Shown: piece after piece, positions 45,487-53,992 of the stretch | Position numbering within the stretch: position 1 is the first letter of the stretch | Layout: each line of letters starts with the position of its first letter | Assembly (NCBI RefSeq): GCF_020858115.1 | Contig: NZ_JACYMM010000005.1 | Span: 124,001-188,000 of the forward strand | Reading direction: 5' to 3' | DNA length: 64,000 nt | From: Janthinobacterium sp. FW305-129 | Lineage (GTDB): Bacteria; Pseudomonadota; Gammaproteobacteria; Burkholderiales; Burkholderiaceae_D | Made by a program: the position numbers and the translations under genes | Notes under the pieces: model-generated | Database searches by the model: none | What the model saw: the letters and a program-made list of their open reading frames with translations, nothing else | What the model was told of the DNA's origin: nothing

Positions 45487-46806
45487 TTACTCGGCTGGTT
45501 CAGCGTCAACGTCGTCGGCCGGTTTTTCATCGGCGTAGACTTTTTTCGGCATGACCTTGCGTTCGAACACGGCGGCGAAGAAGCCGTCGGTCTGGTGCAG
45601 GTGCGGCAACAATTTCAGATAGTCGCCCATTTCCAGCTCGATCTTCTGTTCGGCCAGTACCTTGCTCATCGGCACCAGGGTGAAGTCAGGGTTGGCAGCC
45701 AGGAATTGCTCGGCGATCTGATCGTTTTCTTCGTTCAGGAAGCTGCAGGTGGCGTACACGAGGCGGCCGCCGCCCTTGACCAGGCGCGCCGCGCCGGCCA
45801 GGATGGCTGCCTGCTTGGCTTGCAGCTCGACGATGGAGTTCGGCTGCTGGCGCCATTTGACGTCCGGATTGCGACGCAGGGTGCCCAGGCCGCTGCACGG
45901 GGCATCGACCAGCACGCGGTCGATCTTGCCGGCCAGGCGCTTGATCTTGGCATCGCGCTCATGCGCGATCTGCACCGGATGCACGTTCGACAGGCCGCTG
46001 CGGGCCATGCGGGGCTTGAGCTTGGCCAGACGCTTTTCCGACACGTCGAACGCGTACAAGCGGCCCGTGTTGCGCATCAGCGCGCCCAGTGCCAGCGTTT
46101 TGCCGCCCGCGCCGGCGCAGAAATCGACCACCATCTCGCCGCGCTTGGCGCCGACGATCTGCGACAGGATCTGGCTGCCCTCATCCTGCACCTCGATGGC
46201 GCCGCTCTGGAACAATGGCAGGTTTTGCAGCGATGGTTTCTTGATCACGCGCAAGCCCAGCGGTGCAAACGGCGTCGGTGTGCTGAGGATAGGCGCTTCG
46301 GCCAGGGCCAGCATCACGTCGTCGCGCGTGGCCTTGAGCGAGTTGACGCGCAAGTCCAGCGGCGCCGGCGCGTTCAGCGCATCGGCCAGCTTCATGGTTT
46401 CCGCTTCGCCGAACTGGGCGATCAGCTTGTCGAACAGCCAGGTCGGCATGTTGGCGCGCATGTTCGCCGGCATCAGGCTGCGGTCGATCTGCGTGATGCG
46501 TTCCAGCCATTCCACTTCTTCTTCCGTCAGGCCGCCCAGCGAGTCGGCGCCCACGGCTTCGGCCAGGCCGAGGATGGTCAAACGGCGCATGGTCGGGCCG
46601 CTGCCCGCTTCGGCGAAGTCCGTGAAGAACGATTTGTTGCGCAGCACGGCATAAATGCCTTCGGCGATGGCGCCGCGTTCGCGCGAACCGAGGCGCGGAT
46701 GGTCGCGGAAATAGCGCGACAGGGTGGTGTCGGCCGGGGCCGTGAAACGTAAAATTTCGCGCAATACTTCTTCAGCATTGGCAAGTATCGCTGGTGGCAA
46801 TCTCAT
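45487..46806 (-). CDS. rsmB: RsmB/NOP-type rRNA m5C methyltransferase
   Basis: A 439-residue protein with an N-terminal NusB-like region (about 1-130) and a Rossmann methyltransferase domain. VDFCAGAGGKTLALGAL binds SAM. DAPCSGLGTLRRNPDVKW and the downstream ATCSF provide the two catalytic Cys of m5C enzymes. It probably methylates 16S rRNA C967 (RsmB), although RsmF-like specificity cannot be excluded. It follows purN by 21 nt. Confidence 0.9.
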   Translation of the reverse strand: MRLPPAILANAEEVLREILRFTAPADTTLSRYFRDHPRLGSRERGAIAEGIYAVLRNKSFFTDFAEAGSGPTMRRLTILGLAEAVGADSLGGLTEEEVEWLERITQIDRSLMPANMRANMPTWLFDKLIAQFGEAETMKLADALNAPAPLDLRVNSLKATRDDVMLALAEAPILSTPTPFAPLGLRVIKKPSLQNLPLFQSGAIEVQDEGSQILSQIVGAKRGEMVVDFCAGAGGKTLALGALMRNTGRLYAFDVSEKRLAKLKPRMARSGLSNVHPVQIAHERDAKIKRLAGKIDRVLVDAPCSGLGTLRRNPDVKWRQQPNSIVELQAKQAAILAGAARLVKGGGRLVYATCSFLNEENDQIAEQFLAANPDFTLVPMSKVLAEQKIELEMGDYLKLLPHLHQTDGFFAAVFERKVMPKKVYADEKPADDVDAEPAE

Positions 46807-46827
46807 TGTTATTCTTCCTGTAATATT

Positions 46828-47436
46828 TTATTGAGGGTCCACGCGGACCTGGCCATGCTCGACCGACAGTTTATCGTCAATGAACAGGCGGATGGCGCGC
46901 GGGTAAAGCAAATGTTCCTGTACCAGCACGCGCGCCGATAAGCTGTCTTCTGTGTCGCCGGGCAAGACGGGGACGGTCGCGCTCGCCACGGCAGGGCCAT
47001 GATCGAGCTCGGCCGTCACGAAATGCACGGTCGCACCGTGTTCCGTCACCCCCGCCTCGAGCGCCTGGCGGTGCGTCGCCATGCCCGGGAACAGCGGCAG
47101 CAGCGACGGGTGGATATTGAGCATGCGCCCCGCGTAATGCTCGACGAAGGGCGGCGTCAGGATGCGCATGAAACCGGCCAGCACGACCAGGTCGGGGGTG
47201 TAGCCGTCGATCACGGCTTGCAGCGCCGCATCGAACTGTTCGCGGCTGGCATAATCCTTGTTGGCAACGACTGCCGTCGCTATCCCATGTTCCGCGGCAA
47301 AAACCAGTCCCTGGGCATCGGCCCGGTTACTGATGACGGCGGCAATACGGGCTGGCCATTGCTCGGCTTGCGCCGCGCGCACGACCGCTTCCATGTTGCT
47401 GCCGCGTCCGGAAATGAGGATAACGATATTTTTCAT
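46828..47436 (-). CDS. purN: Phosphoribosylglycinamide formyltransferase
   Basis: A 202-residue enzyme of purine synthesis. MKNIVILISGRGSNMEA binds the ribotide phosphate. NIHPSLLPLFPG contains the catalytic Asn and His, and TAELDHGPAV the Asp. ATG 47436 is preferred over an upstream Met three codons away. It lies directly before rsmB on the same strand. Confidence 0.96.
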   Translation of the reverse strand: MKNIVILISGRGSNMEAVVRAAQAEQWPARIAAVISNRADAQGLVFAAEHGIATAVVANKDYASREQFDAALQAVIDGYTPDLVVLAGFMRILTPPFVEHYAGRMLNIHPSLLPLFPGMATHRQALEAGVTEHGATVHFVTAELDHGPAVASATVPVLPGDTEDSLSARVLVQEHLLYPRAIRLFIDDKLSVEHGQVRVDPQ

Positions 47437-47592
47437 AGCGCGCATTGTACCCGCTATGGCGATGCGAACCAAGAAAGGCCGCTATTATTGTTGCGGCGCA
47501 ACATACCGGCCGGGCCGCCGCCGCTGCCCGATTACGCCGCCCGGCCAGGGCATGAAAGGCTGGTTTGACGCCGCCGCGGCGTGAGTAGGTGC

Positions 47593-47991
47593 TTACTCGA
47601 ACGAATAGAAGACGCGGAACGGGACTTTCTTCTCGGCCCAGTAGTCGGCCGCGTCGCGGAACACGTCGAGCAGGATCTCGCGCGCTTCCTTGTCGAATTT
47701 TTGCGTATTTGGCAATTGCTCGAGCACCACCAGGAAACCTGTCTGCGGTCCCGCCTTGAACATGGTGTCCGTCAGGCACAGGCGCAGGGCATCGAAATTC
47801 TTCGCCAGGTTTTTCGGAAACAGGAATGCTTCTGCAATAATGCCGATGACTTGTTGTTTGGTCTGTCCAGCGTTGCAATGCGCATATAAAAAGTGCTGCC
47901 CGAGACGGATCGCCTCGTCTTGTAATTCGGTCACGCGAAAGGCACGGATGGACTGGACAAGGTTGGGCGGCACGGTTAGTAACAAACTCAT
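47593..47991 (-). CDS. Barstar-family (barnase-inhibitor-like) protein
   Basis: A 132-residue protein starting after GAGGG. The region FLFPKNLAKNFDALRLCLTD (about 56-75) matches the barstar signature of aromatic-rich PxxxGxNxDALxDCLTD. Barstar itself is about 90 residues and inhibits the ribonuclease barnase; family members occur as orphan inhibitors. No barnase-like toxin is encoded next to it in the window. It lies 156 bp before purN. Confidence 0.8.
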   Translation of the reverse strand: MSLLLTVPPNLVQSIRAFRVTELQDEAIRLGQHFLYAHCNAGQTKQQVIGIIAEAFLFPKNLAKNFDALRLCLTDTMFKAGPQTGFLVVLEQLPNTQKFDKEAREILLDVFRDAADYWAEKKVPFRVFYSFE

Positions 47992-48312
47992 TTTTCCCTC
48001 AAATCGACCTGTTATGTATGGATTTTTTCTAGCTGCTCTTCTTATTGCATCCCCGCACGCGGGTCAATGCGCACGCGGTGATTCGATCTGTATCAACTTT
48101 TATGCGATTCAGTGCGATTTTATATAAGCCATACGCGTATTAGGGTAACGTGTTGTCCTGCATGAATCAACCCGAATATGATGTCAAACGCAAGATTTGT
48201 TACAAACCGCTGGTTTCAAGTCACTTCAACATCTTGTATCGATTGAAAGTGCATGTTACAGACTGTGGGGCAAGGGGCTTGGGCTGTTACATTTTGTTGC
48301 CATGCGAAACAC
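47992..48312. other. Gene-free stretch upstream of the glycine-zipper gene
   Basis: No credible coding frame. It contains TGTTACA three times, at 48198-48204, 48254-48260 and 48285-48291, upstream of the promoter at 48313-48341. Another GGTTACA lies just before the start codon. These may be regulator sites. Confidence 0.5.
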
Positions 48313-48341
48313 TTGCCCCGGTCTGGCGGGATTACTATAGT
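48313..48341 (+). promoter_or_regulatory. Promoter of the glycine-zipper protein gene
   Basis: TTGCCC (48313-48318), 17 bp, then TATAGT (48336-48341), 51 nt before the start codon. Confidence 0.65.
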
Positions 48342-48392
48342 CCCAAGTTGTAAAAAATACCCTGAAAGATTCTCTAGATAACGAGGTTACAA

Positions 48393-48905
48393 ATGAACTT
48401 GCAAGCCAAATTGATGATGTCAGCCCTTTGTATCGGTGCATTGCCACTCGCCCAGGCCGCCGACTTTGAAGATTTCGGCAAGGTCGTGCGCGTCGTGCCG
48501 CAAGTGGAACAGATCAATCGTCCACGCCAGGAATGCCGTACGGAATACGTGCAAGTCCAGGCACCGCCGCAACAGCGCAGCGCTGGCGGCTCCATCGTCG
48601 GCGGTATCGCCGGCGCACTGCTCGGCAGCCAGGTCGGTGGCGGCAATGGCCGCACGGCCGCGGCAGCTGCCGGCGCGATTGCCGGCGCCGTCGTCGGCGA
48701 CCGTGTCGACAACCAGAACAATTACCAGGGCGGCATGCAGGAACAAGCCGTCAAGCAATGCCGTCAGGTCGACCACTGGGAATCGCGCAACAATGGCTAC
48801 CAGGTCACCTACGACTACCGCGGCCGCAACTACACGAGCATCATGTCCTACGATCCGGGCGAGCGCGTCCGTCTGCGCGTCTCGATCGAACCAGCTCAGC
48901 AGTAA
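48393..48905 (+). CDS. Glycine-zipper 2TM-domain envelope protein
   Basis: A 170-residue precursor with signal peptide MNLQAKLMMSALCIGALPLAQA. Residues 63-105 form a glycine zipper (GGSIVGGIAGALLGSQVGGGNG, then AAGAIAGAVVGDRV), as in SlyB/RcnB-like envelope proteins. A short beta-type tail (YQVTYDYRGRNYTSIMSYDPG) follows. Probably membrane-associated and stress-responsive; the exact role is unknown. It has its own promoter and terminator. Confidence 0.88.
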   Translation: MNLQAKLMMSALCIGALPLAQAADFEDFGKVVRVVPQVEQINRPRQECRTEYVQVQAPPQQRSAGGSIVGGIAGALLGSQVGGGNGRTAAAAAGAIAGAVVGDRVDNQNNYQGGMQEQAVKQCRQVDHWESRNNGYQVTYDYRGRNYTSIMSYDPGERVRLRVSIEPAQQ

Positions 48906-48926
48906 GCGCCGCAACCGGCCCATACC

Positions 48927-48954
48927 ATGCCAGCCCCAGCGGCTGGCATTTTTT
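48927..48954 (+). terminator. Terminator of the glycine-zipper gene
   Basis: A 9-bp stem ATGCCAGCC / GGCTGGCAT followed by a T-run. Confidence 0.88.
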
Positions 48955-49002
48955 ATGGCGCTCCGGCACGGGCTATAATGCGGCACACTTTCAGGCCGCC
49001 TT

Positions 49003-49791
49003 ATGCTTATCAAACGAAAATCCATCGAACAAGTCGAATCCTCGCGCCCCGCGCGCAAGCCCCGCTACGCCCCTGTCACCCTGTCGGAAATGGATGGCGT
49101 GCGCTATCTGCATTTCGGCACGGAATGGGTGCAGGGCGCCATGCGCATCCGCAAGCCGGACTGGCCGGAACTCGAATACGCGCAGCAGATGATGGCGTGG
49201 ATGCTGTGGATCGAGCAACCGCAGCGCCTCGCCCAGCTGGGCCTGGGCACGGCCGCGCTGACCAAGTTCTGCTACCGCCAGTTCCCGCAGGCACAGGTCG
49301 AGGCCATCGAACTGAATCCTTCCGTCATCACCATCTGCGCCTCGATGTTCAAGCTGCCGCCCAACGACGAGCGCCTGCACGTGCGCGAGATGGATGCGCT
49401 CGACTACGTCAACGATGAAGCCAACCACGGCACCCTGGACGCCCTGCAGGTGGACTTGTACGACGCCACGGCGCGCGGTCCCGTGCTCGACAGCGCCGAT
49501 TTCTATGCCGCCTGCTGCGCCTGCCTGGCGCCGCACGGCATCATGACGGTCAACCTGTTTGGCGACCATCCCAGCTACGCGAAGAACATCAAGGCGATGA
49601 AGTTTGCGTTTGCACAGGTGATCTGCCTGCCGGAAGTCCATGATGGGAACGTGGTGGCGATCGCGTTCAAGACGAAAGTGGCACTCGATGCCGAAGCGCA
49701 AGCCGCCTTGCTGGAACGGGCCAAGCAGATCGTCGCCGAGACCAAGCTGCCCGCCAAGACCTGGGTCAAAGGCATCGCCAGCACCCTGTAA
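49003..49791 (+). CDS. Spermidine-synthase-like methyltransferase-fold protein
   Basis: A 262-residue cytoplasmic protein with the polyamine aminopropyltransferase Rossmann fold: LAQLGLGTAALTKFCYRQFP is the nucleotide loop, VEAIELNPSV the acidic strand end and LDALQVDLYDATARGP the active-site loop. It lacks the full N-terminal beta domain of SpeE, and the GGGDG loop is replaced by GLGTAAL. It may therefore be a spermidine synthase paralogue with a different or lost activity. Confidence 0.8.
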   Translation: MLIKRKSIEQVESSRPARKPRYAPVTLSEMDGVRYLHFGTEWVQGAMRIRKPDWPELEYAQQMMAWMLWIEQPQRLAQLGLGTAALTKFCYRQFPQAQVEAIELNPSVITICASMFKLPPNDERLHVREMDALDYVNDEANHGTLDALQVDLYDATARGPVLDSADFYAACCACLAPHGIMTVNLFGDHPSYAKNIKAMKFAFAQVICLPEVHDGNVVAIAFKTKVALDAEAQAALLERAKQIVAETKLPAKTWVKGIASTL

Positions 49792-49837
49792 GCGCCGGCA
49801 CGCCCACGCAGGCCGGCAGCCCTGAAAGGCGCCGGCC

Positions 49838-51604
49838 ATGCCCGCTTCCCCTCCTCCCTCTCCCATCTCGCCCGACACGCCGCTGCAACTGCCGCAACTG
49901 CTGGCCTGGCTGCAGGAAGACGGCTTGCTTGACGCAGCGCAAGCGGCCTCCATCGCCGCCCAGGCCGCCCTGCTGCCGGCACCGGCCTTGCATCCGCTGT
50001 GCTGCATCGCCCACGGCGCACTCACGCTCGACACCCTGTGCGCCTGGCTGGCCCGACGCGCAAGCCTGCCGTATCTGCGCATCGATCCCTTGCACATCGA
50101 TTTCAGCCAGGTGGCCGACGTCATGACGGCCGGCTATGCCGCCCGTTTTAATATCCTGCCCGTGGAAAGCACGCTTGACCGCATCGTCATCGCCACGGCC
50201 CAGCCCTACGCACTCGCTTGGCAGGCGCAGCTGGGCAAGCTGGCGCCACGCAAGCTGAGCCTGGTCATCGCCAACCCGCTGCACATCGCCGATGCCATTG
50301 CGCAATTTTTCAGCTTGGCAACTTCCGTCAAGGTGGCCCGGCAAGCATCCACGCAAGACCTGGCGCTGCGCCACAATTTCGAGCAGCTGGTGGAACTGGG
50401 ACGCAACAAGACCAGCCTCGACGCAAACGACCAGCACGTGGTGCGCATCGTCGACTGGCTGTGGCAATACGCGTTTGCCCAGCGCGCGTCCGACATCCAT
50501 CTGGAACCGAAGCGCGACGCGGGCCTCGTGCGCCTGCGCATCGACGGCCGCCTGCACCAGGCGTATCAATTGCCGCCCGTGGTCTTGCTGGCCATGACGG
50601 CGCGCATCAAGTTGCTCGGGCGCATGGACGTGGTGGAAAAGCGCCGCCCGCAGGATGGCCGCATCAAGACGCGCAATGCGCAGGGGCAGGAAGTCGAGCT
50701 GCGCCTGTCGACCTTGCCCACGGCCTTCGGCGAAAAGCTCGTCATGCGCATCTTCGACCCGGAAGTGGCCGTCAAGAGCCTGGCCGAACTGGGCTTTCCG
50801 CCCGCGGACGCCGAACGCTGGCGCCAGCTGACGGCGCGCACGCATGGCATCGTGCTGGTGACGGGCCCCACCGGTTCGGGCAAGACCAGCACCCTGTACA
50901 GCACCCTGAAGGCGCTGGCCGGCAGCGAAGTCAATGTGTGCACGGTGGAAGACCCCATCGAAATGGTGGAACCGGCCTTCAACCAGATGCAGGTGCAAAC
51001 CCAGGCCGGCATCGAACTGTCGTTTGCCGATGGCGTGCGGGCGCTGATGCGGCAAGATCCCGACATCATCATGGTCGGTGAAATCCGCGACCTGGCCACG
51101 GCCGAGATGGCCATCCAGGCGGCGCTGACGGGACACCTGGTGCTGTCGACCCTGCACACCAACGACGCGCCGTCGGCCGTCATGCGCCTGCTGGAACTGG
51201 GCTTGCCCGCCTACCTGCTGGAAGCGTGCCTGATCGGCGTGCTGGCACAGCGCCTGCTGCGCTGCCTGTGTCCGGGCTGCAAGCAGCTGGATGCTGCCCC
51301 GGACGACACGCCATGGCAGCGCCTGACGGGCGGCCAGCTGGAACGGCCGCAGGCTACGTACCGCCCCGTCGGCTGCGCCCTGTGCCGGCACAGCGGCTAC
51401 CTGGGACGTGCCGGCATTTATGAACTGCTGAGCGTGACGGAAACGTTCGGCCAGCTCATCAAGGCAGGCGCCGACCTGCACGCCTTGCGCCGCCAGAGCA
51501 TCCTCGACGGCATGACGCCGCTGCGCATCGCCGGCGCGCGCAAGATCATCGATGGCACGACCAGCATCGACGAAGTACTGAAGCTCACGGCCGCCCTGCA
51601 TTGA
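49838..51604 (+). CDS. GspE/PilB-family secretion ATPase
   Basis: A 588-residue ATPase. An N-terminal MshEN/GspII-like domain (about 1-160) is followed by the ASDIHLEP N2 motif (about 217), Walker A GPTGSGKTS (about 346-354), the Asp box, Walker B-like RQDPDIIMVGEIRD and the tetra-Cys zinc motif CLCPGC...CALCRHSGYLGR. Family members power type II secretion or type IV pilus assembly. No gsp or pil genes flank it, so the apparatus it serves is elsewhere. It lies 46 nt after the spermidine-synthase-like gene. Confidence 0.92.
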   Translation: MPASPPPSPISPDTPLQLPQLLAWLQEDGLLDAAQAASIAAQAALLPAPALHPLCCIAHGALTLDTLCAWLARRASLPYLRIDPLHIDFSQVADVMTAGYAARFNILPVESTLDRIVIATAQPYALAWQAQLGKLAPRKLSLVIANPLHIADAIAQFFSLATSVKVARQASTQDLALRHNFEQLVELGRNKTSLDANDQHVVRIVDWLWQYAFAQRASDIHLEPKRDAGLVRLRIDGRLHQAYQLPPVVLLAMTARIKLLGRMDVVEKRRPQDGRIKTRNAQGQEVELRLSTLPTAFGEKLVMRIFDPEVAVKSLAELGFPPADAERWRQLTARTHGIVLVTGPTGSGKTSTLYSTLKALAGSEVNVCTVEDPIEMVEPAFNQMQVQTQAGIELSFADGVRALMRQDPDIIMVGEIRDLATAEMAIQAALTGHLVLSTLHTNDAPSAVMRLLELGLPAYLLEACLIGVLAQRLLRCLCPGCKQLDAAPDDTPWQRLTGGQLERPQATYRPVGCALCRHSGYLGRAGIYELLSVTETFGQLIKAGADLHALRRQSILDGMTPLRIAGARKIIDGTTSIDEVLKLTAALH

Positions 51605-51672
51605 GCCATCTTCATTTTCGTGCAGGAATGCTTTGCATTCTTTTTCAACTGATATATAATGCGGCCTCTTTC

Positions 51673-51748
51673 GGGTCGTTAGCTCAGCTGGTAGAGCAGC
51701 GGACTTTTAATCCGTTGGTCGCAGGTTCGAATCCCGCACGGCCTACCA
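51673..51748 (+). tRNA. tRNA-Lys (TTT)
   Basis: A 76-nt cloverleaf with anticodon loop CTTTTAA and encoded CCA. The anticodon and D arms are regular. The T stem GCAGG/CCCGC has an A-C mismatch, and the acceptor stem has two G-U pairs (1-72 and 4-69), so the 3' half is weaker than usual. Confidence 0.93.
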
Positions 51749-51767
51749 CGAATGCGCAGTACTAAAA

Positions 51768-51794
51768 AGCCTATCCTCACGGATGGGCTTTTTT
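51768..51794 (+). terminator. Terminator after tRNA-Lys
   Basis: Stem AAGCCTATCC / GGATGGGCTT with a TCAC loop (one G-T pair), followed by TTTT. Confidence 0.85.
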
Positions 51795-51851
51795 CGTTTC
51801 CGGCCCCGCGGTTATACTGGCGCTTCGTCTTGCCAGCCCTGAAAGAAACGC

Positions 51852-52250
51852 ATGAAACTTGCCGCCGCCCTCCTCCTGGCCACCACCTGCCTGTCCGCGC
51901 AAGCGCAAGCGCCCATCGTGCTCGACGGCGAGTACAGCCTGCGCACGGACGAGATGAGCCTGGAAATCATCGGCAACCGCGTCTGCTTCGCGCCCGACAA
52001 GGCGCAGTGGGGCCGTTTGCCCCGCCCTGCCGCCACGCACGATGCGTGGTTTTGTTTCAGCAACGATGCCCAGGCGCGCCGGCTGCTGCGCGTGCCCGCG
52101 CGCCAGGCCGACAATTGCGGCTGGCAGGCGCGGGCGCGCATCGTCATTGATACGTATCAACCGTACGTCGAGCAAGGCGACGGCAACGACATGGCGCGCC
52201 TGGCGTCCGTGGTGAAAGTGGCGCAGCCGAACGCCATCGCCTGCGAGTAA
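51852..52250 (+). CDS. Small secreted protein of unknown function
   Basis: A 132-residue precursor with signal peptide MKLAAALLLATTCLSAQAQA. The mature part of about 110 residues has four Cys (CFAPD, WFCFS, NCGW and the penultimate C), which could form two disulfides in the periplasm. No family recognised. It stands alone behind the tRNA-Lys terminator. Confidence 0.7.
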   Translation: MKLAAALLLATTCLSAQAQAPIVLDGEYSLRTDEMSLEIIGNRVCFAPDKAQWGRLPRPAATHDAWFCFSNDAQARRLLRVPARQADNCGWQARARIVIDTYQPYVEQGDGNDMARLASVVKVAQPNAIACE

Positions 52251-52264
52251 TCAGTTCAGTTCAA

Positions 52265-52768
52265 TCAGTCCAGTTCATACTCCTGCAGATAACGGGCGAA
52301 CAAGTCCCCGTCGGCCAGCGGACACGCAAACCCCGCGCCCCAGTCAGCCAGCAACAGCTGCTCTTTCAAGGGCAGCAGCAACAGTTGCGGCATGCCATCG
52401 CTGCACCACAGGTCGCACACGATACCCTGCTCGTCCAGGCCCGCAAACAGGGTCTCCGTCTTGTCGCCGCCAAAGGCCAGCACGTTCTTGCATTCCACGC
52501 GGTAACTGCTGTAGCCCGTGTAGACGGCGTCATACGGCGGCAAGGCATGGTCCAGCGCCAGGCGCAGCTGCTCGGCCGTCAGGCCCAGCGCGCGCAGTGG
52601 CGACGGTGGCGCCTTGATCACATACATGTCCGTCCAGCCGGCGCCGCTGCGGTGCGCATCGGCGAACGCCTGCTGCTCGCCCATCTGCGTCACACAGTGC
52701 TGCAAATTATCCAGCGGCAACAGTTCGATCATGCAATAGTCATCTTCGTGGTAATACGCTTCCCGCAT
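52265..52768 (-). CDS. Hypothetical 167-residue protein
   Basis: A soluble acidic protein (MREAYYHEDDYCMIELLPLDN) without signal peptide, membrane span or known motif. Its start is 3 nt after the stop of the LprI-like gene, so the two form an operon. The composition and size resemble immunity-type or SMI1-like proteins, but I cannot support that. Confidence 0.65.
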   Translation of the reverse strand: MREAYYHEDDYCMIELLPLDNLQHCVTQMGEQQAFADAHRSGAGWTDMYVIKAPPSPLRALGLTAEQLRLALDHALPPYDAVYTGYSSYRVECKNVLAFGGDKTETLFAGLDEQGIVCDLWCSDGMPQLLLLPLKEQLLLADWGAGFACPLADGDLFARYLQEYELD

Positions 52769-52771
52769 GCG

Positions 52772-53818
52772 TCAATTCTCCAGCAAATCTTGCAGTTGCG
52801 CATTGCGCCGCGCCGTCAGCCAGCCGGCCCAGGTCTCGCTGGTGACGGCGGGATAACGCACGGCGCCAAAGTTCATCCAGGCATCGCGGTAGGCGAGCCA
52901 CAGGCGCTGGGTGGCGCGGATGCCGTCCTTGTCCACGGCGCCCGCATGGCTTTCCGCGGGCTTTTTCATCAGCTTGCCGTAGATGGCGTTGAGCTCCTTG
53001 TCGAGCGCCGCCGCCTGCTCCTTGGACATGCTGGCCGGCAACTTGCCCCCTTCGTATTCGCGCAGATCGTGCGCCAGCAAGTCGAGCTCGGCCGTGCGGG
53101 CCGCGATGCTCTGGGCAGCGCGTGCCGTGCCGCTCAAGTCCGTTTCATTGGCCGCGCGCGCATCGGCAAACTTGCTTGCCGCCGTCTGCAGCTTTTGCAG
53201 CGATGCTTGTGCCACGGCAGGCATGCTTGCGCTGGCCTTGCCCGTTGCCTGCGCGCGCACGCGCTGCTTTTGCCGCGCATCGATGGCGCTGCACACGCCC
53301 ATCATGTAGCCGCTGGTGATGTCGTCGCACAAGTCGATCATGCCGCGCCCGCTGGCATTGATCTTCTGCAAGTGTTCGATGCGGCCCTGCATCTCGGCCG
53401 GCGCCGCATCGATGCTGCACGCATACTTGAGCGCCAGCAGCGGGTCCTTCTGCACGCCCTGTCCGTTCTGGTACAGCATCATCAGCACGGCGCTGTTCTG
53501 CGTGGCCATCGCGCAATGGCGCGCGGGACGCCAGTCGGCGGGCTTGGGCGAGGACATACTCTTGGTATCGTAATACAGGTCTGTCGCCTGGCATTGCTGC
53601 AAGGATGCCACGGCGGACGGCGCCGGCAGGTCGGCCGGCGGCGGTGCCGCATCCTTGACCTTCAGGCAGCCCGCATACCAGGCCGTGCTTTCCGCATGGC
53701 CCACGCCCATGGCGCTGGTATTCGGGTACGGCGCAGCGGCAGCGGCAAAAACCGGGGTAGCCAGCAGGCAGCTCGCGCCCAGCAATGCCGTTTTCAATAA
53801 GGGTAGACAAATTTTCAT
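52772..53818 (-). CDS. Secreted protein with C-terminal LprI (DUF1311) domain
   Basis: A 348-residue precursor with signal peptide ending TPVFA (about residue 25). The C-terminal 110 residues fit LprI/DUF1311: LDKELNAIYGKLM, then IRATQRLWLAYRDAWMNFGAVRYP. In mycobacterial LprI this domain inhibits lysozyme. The middle part (about 60-190) has several Cys and Sel1-like short helices (MMLYQNGQGVQKDPLLALKYAC). Periplasmic location is expected. Same operon as the following 167-residue protein. Confidence 0.8.
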   Translation of the reverse strand: MKICLPLLKTALLGASCLLATPVFAAAAAPYPNTSAMGVGHAESTAWYAGCLKVKDAAPPPADLPAPSAVASLQQCQATDLYYDTKSMSSPKPADWRPARHCAMATQNSAVLMMLYQNGQGVQKDPLLALKYACSIDAAPAEMQGRIEHLQKINASGRGMIDLCDDITSGYMMGVCSAIDARQKQRVRAQATGKASASMPAVAQASLQKLQTAASKFADARAANETDLSGTARAAQSIAARTAELDLLAHDLREYEGGKLPASMSKEQAAALDKELNAIYGKLMKKPAESHAGAVDKDGIRATQRLWLAYRDAWMNFGAVRYPAVTSETWAGWLTARRNAQLQDLLEN

Positions 53819-53992
53819 GTTCTATCGGCGCCAGCGTGAATAAAGCGGCAAGTTTAACTGATCAGCCAGGCGGCGCCCGCCCGATACGCGGCCATCCGGC
53901 CGGGTAAGTAACGGTTCATGGCCTTGGCAGTGGCCGAATCGATGGGCAATAATGTTGCCCGCTGTACTTTTTTCACTACCCAGACCACGCCC

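Noticed and set aside
47456..47583. A 42-codon plus-strand frame (MAMRTKKGRYYCCG...) between purN and the barstar gene
   Set aside because: It lies in the leader of purN on the opposite strand, has no Shine-Dalgarno and no family I recognise; kept out until conservation is shown.
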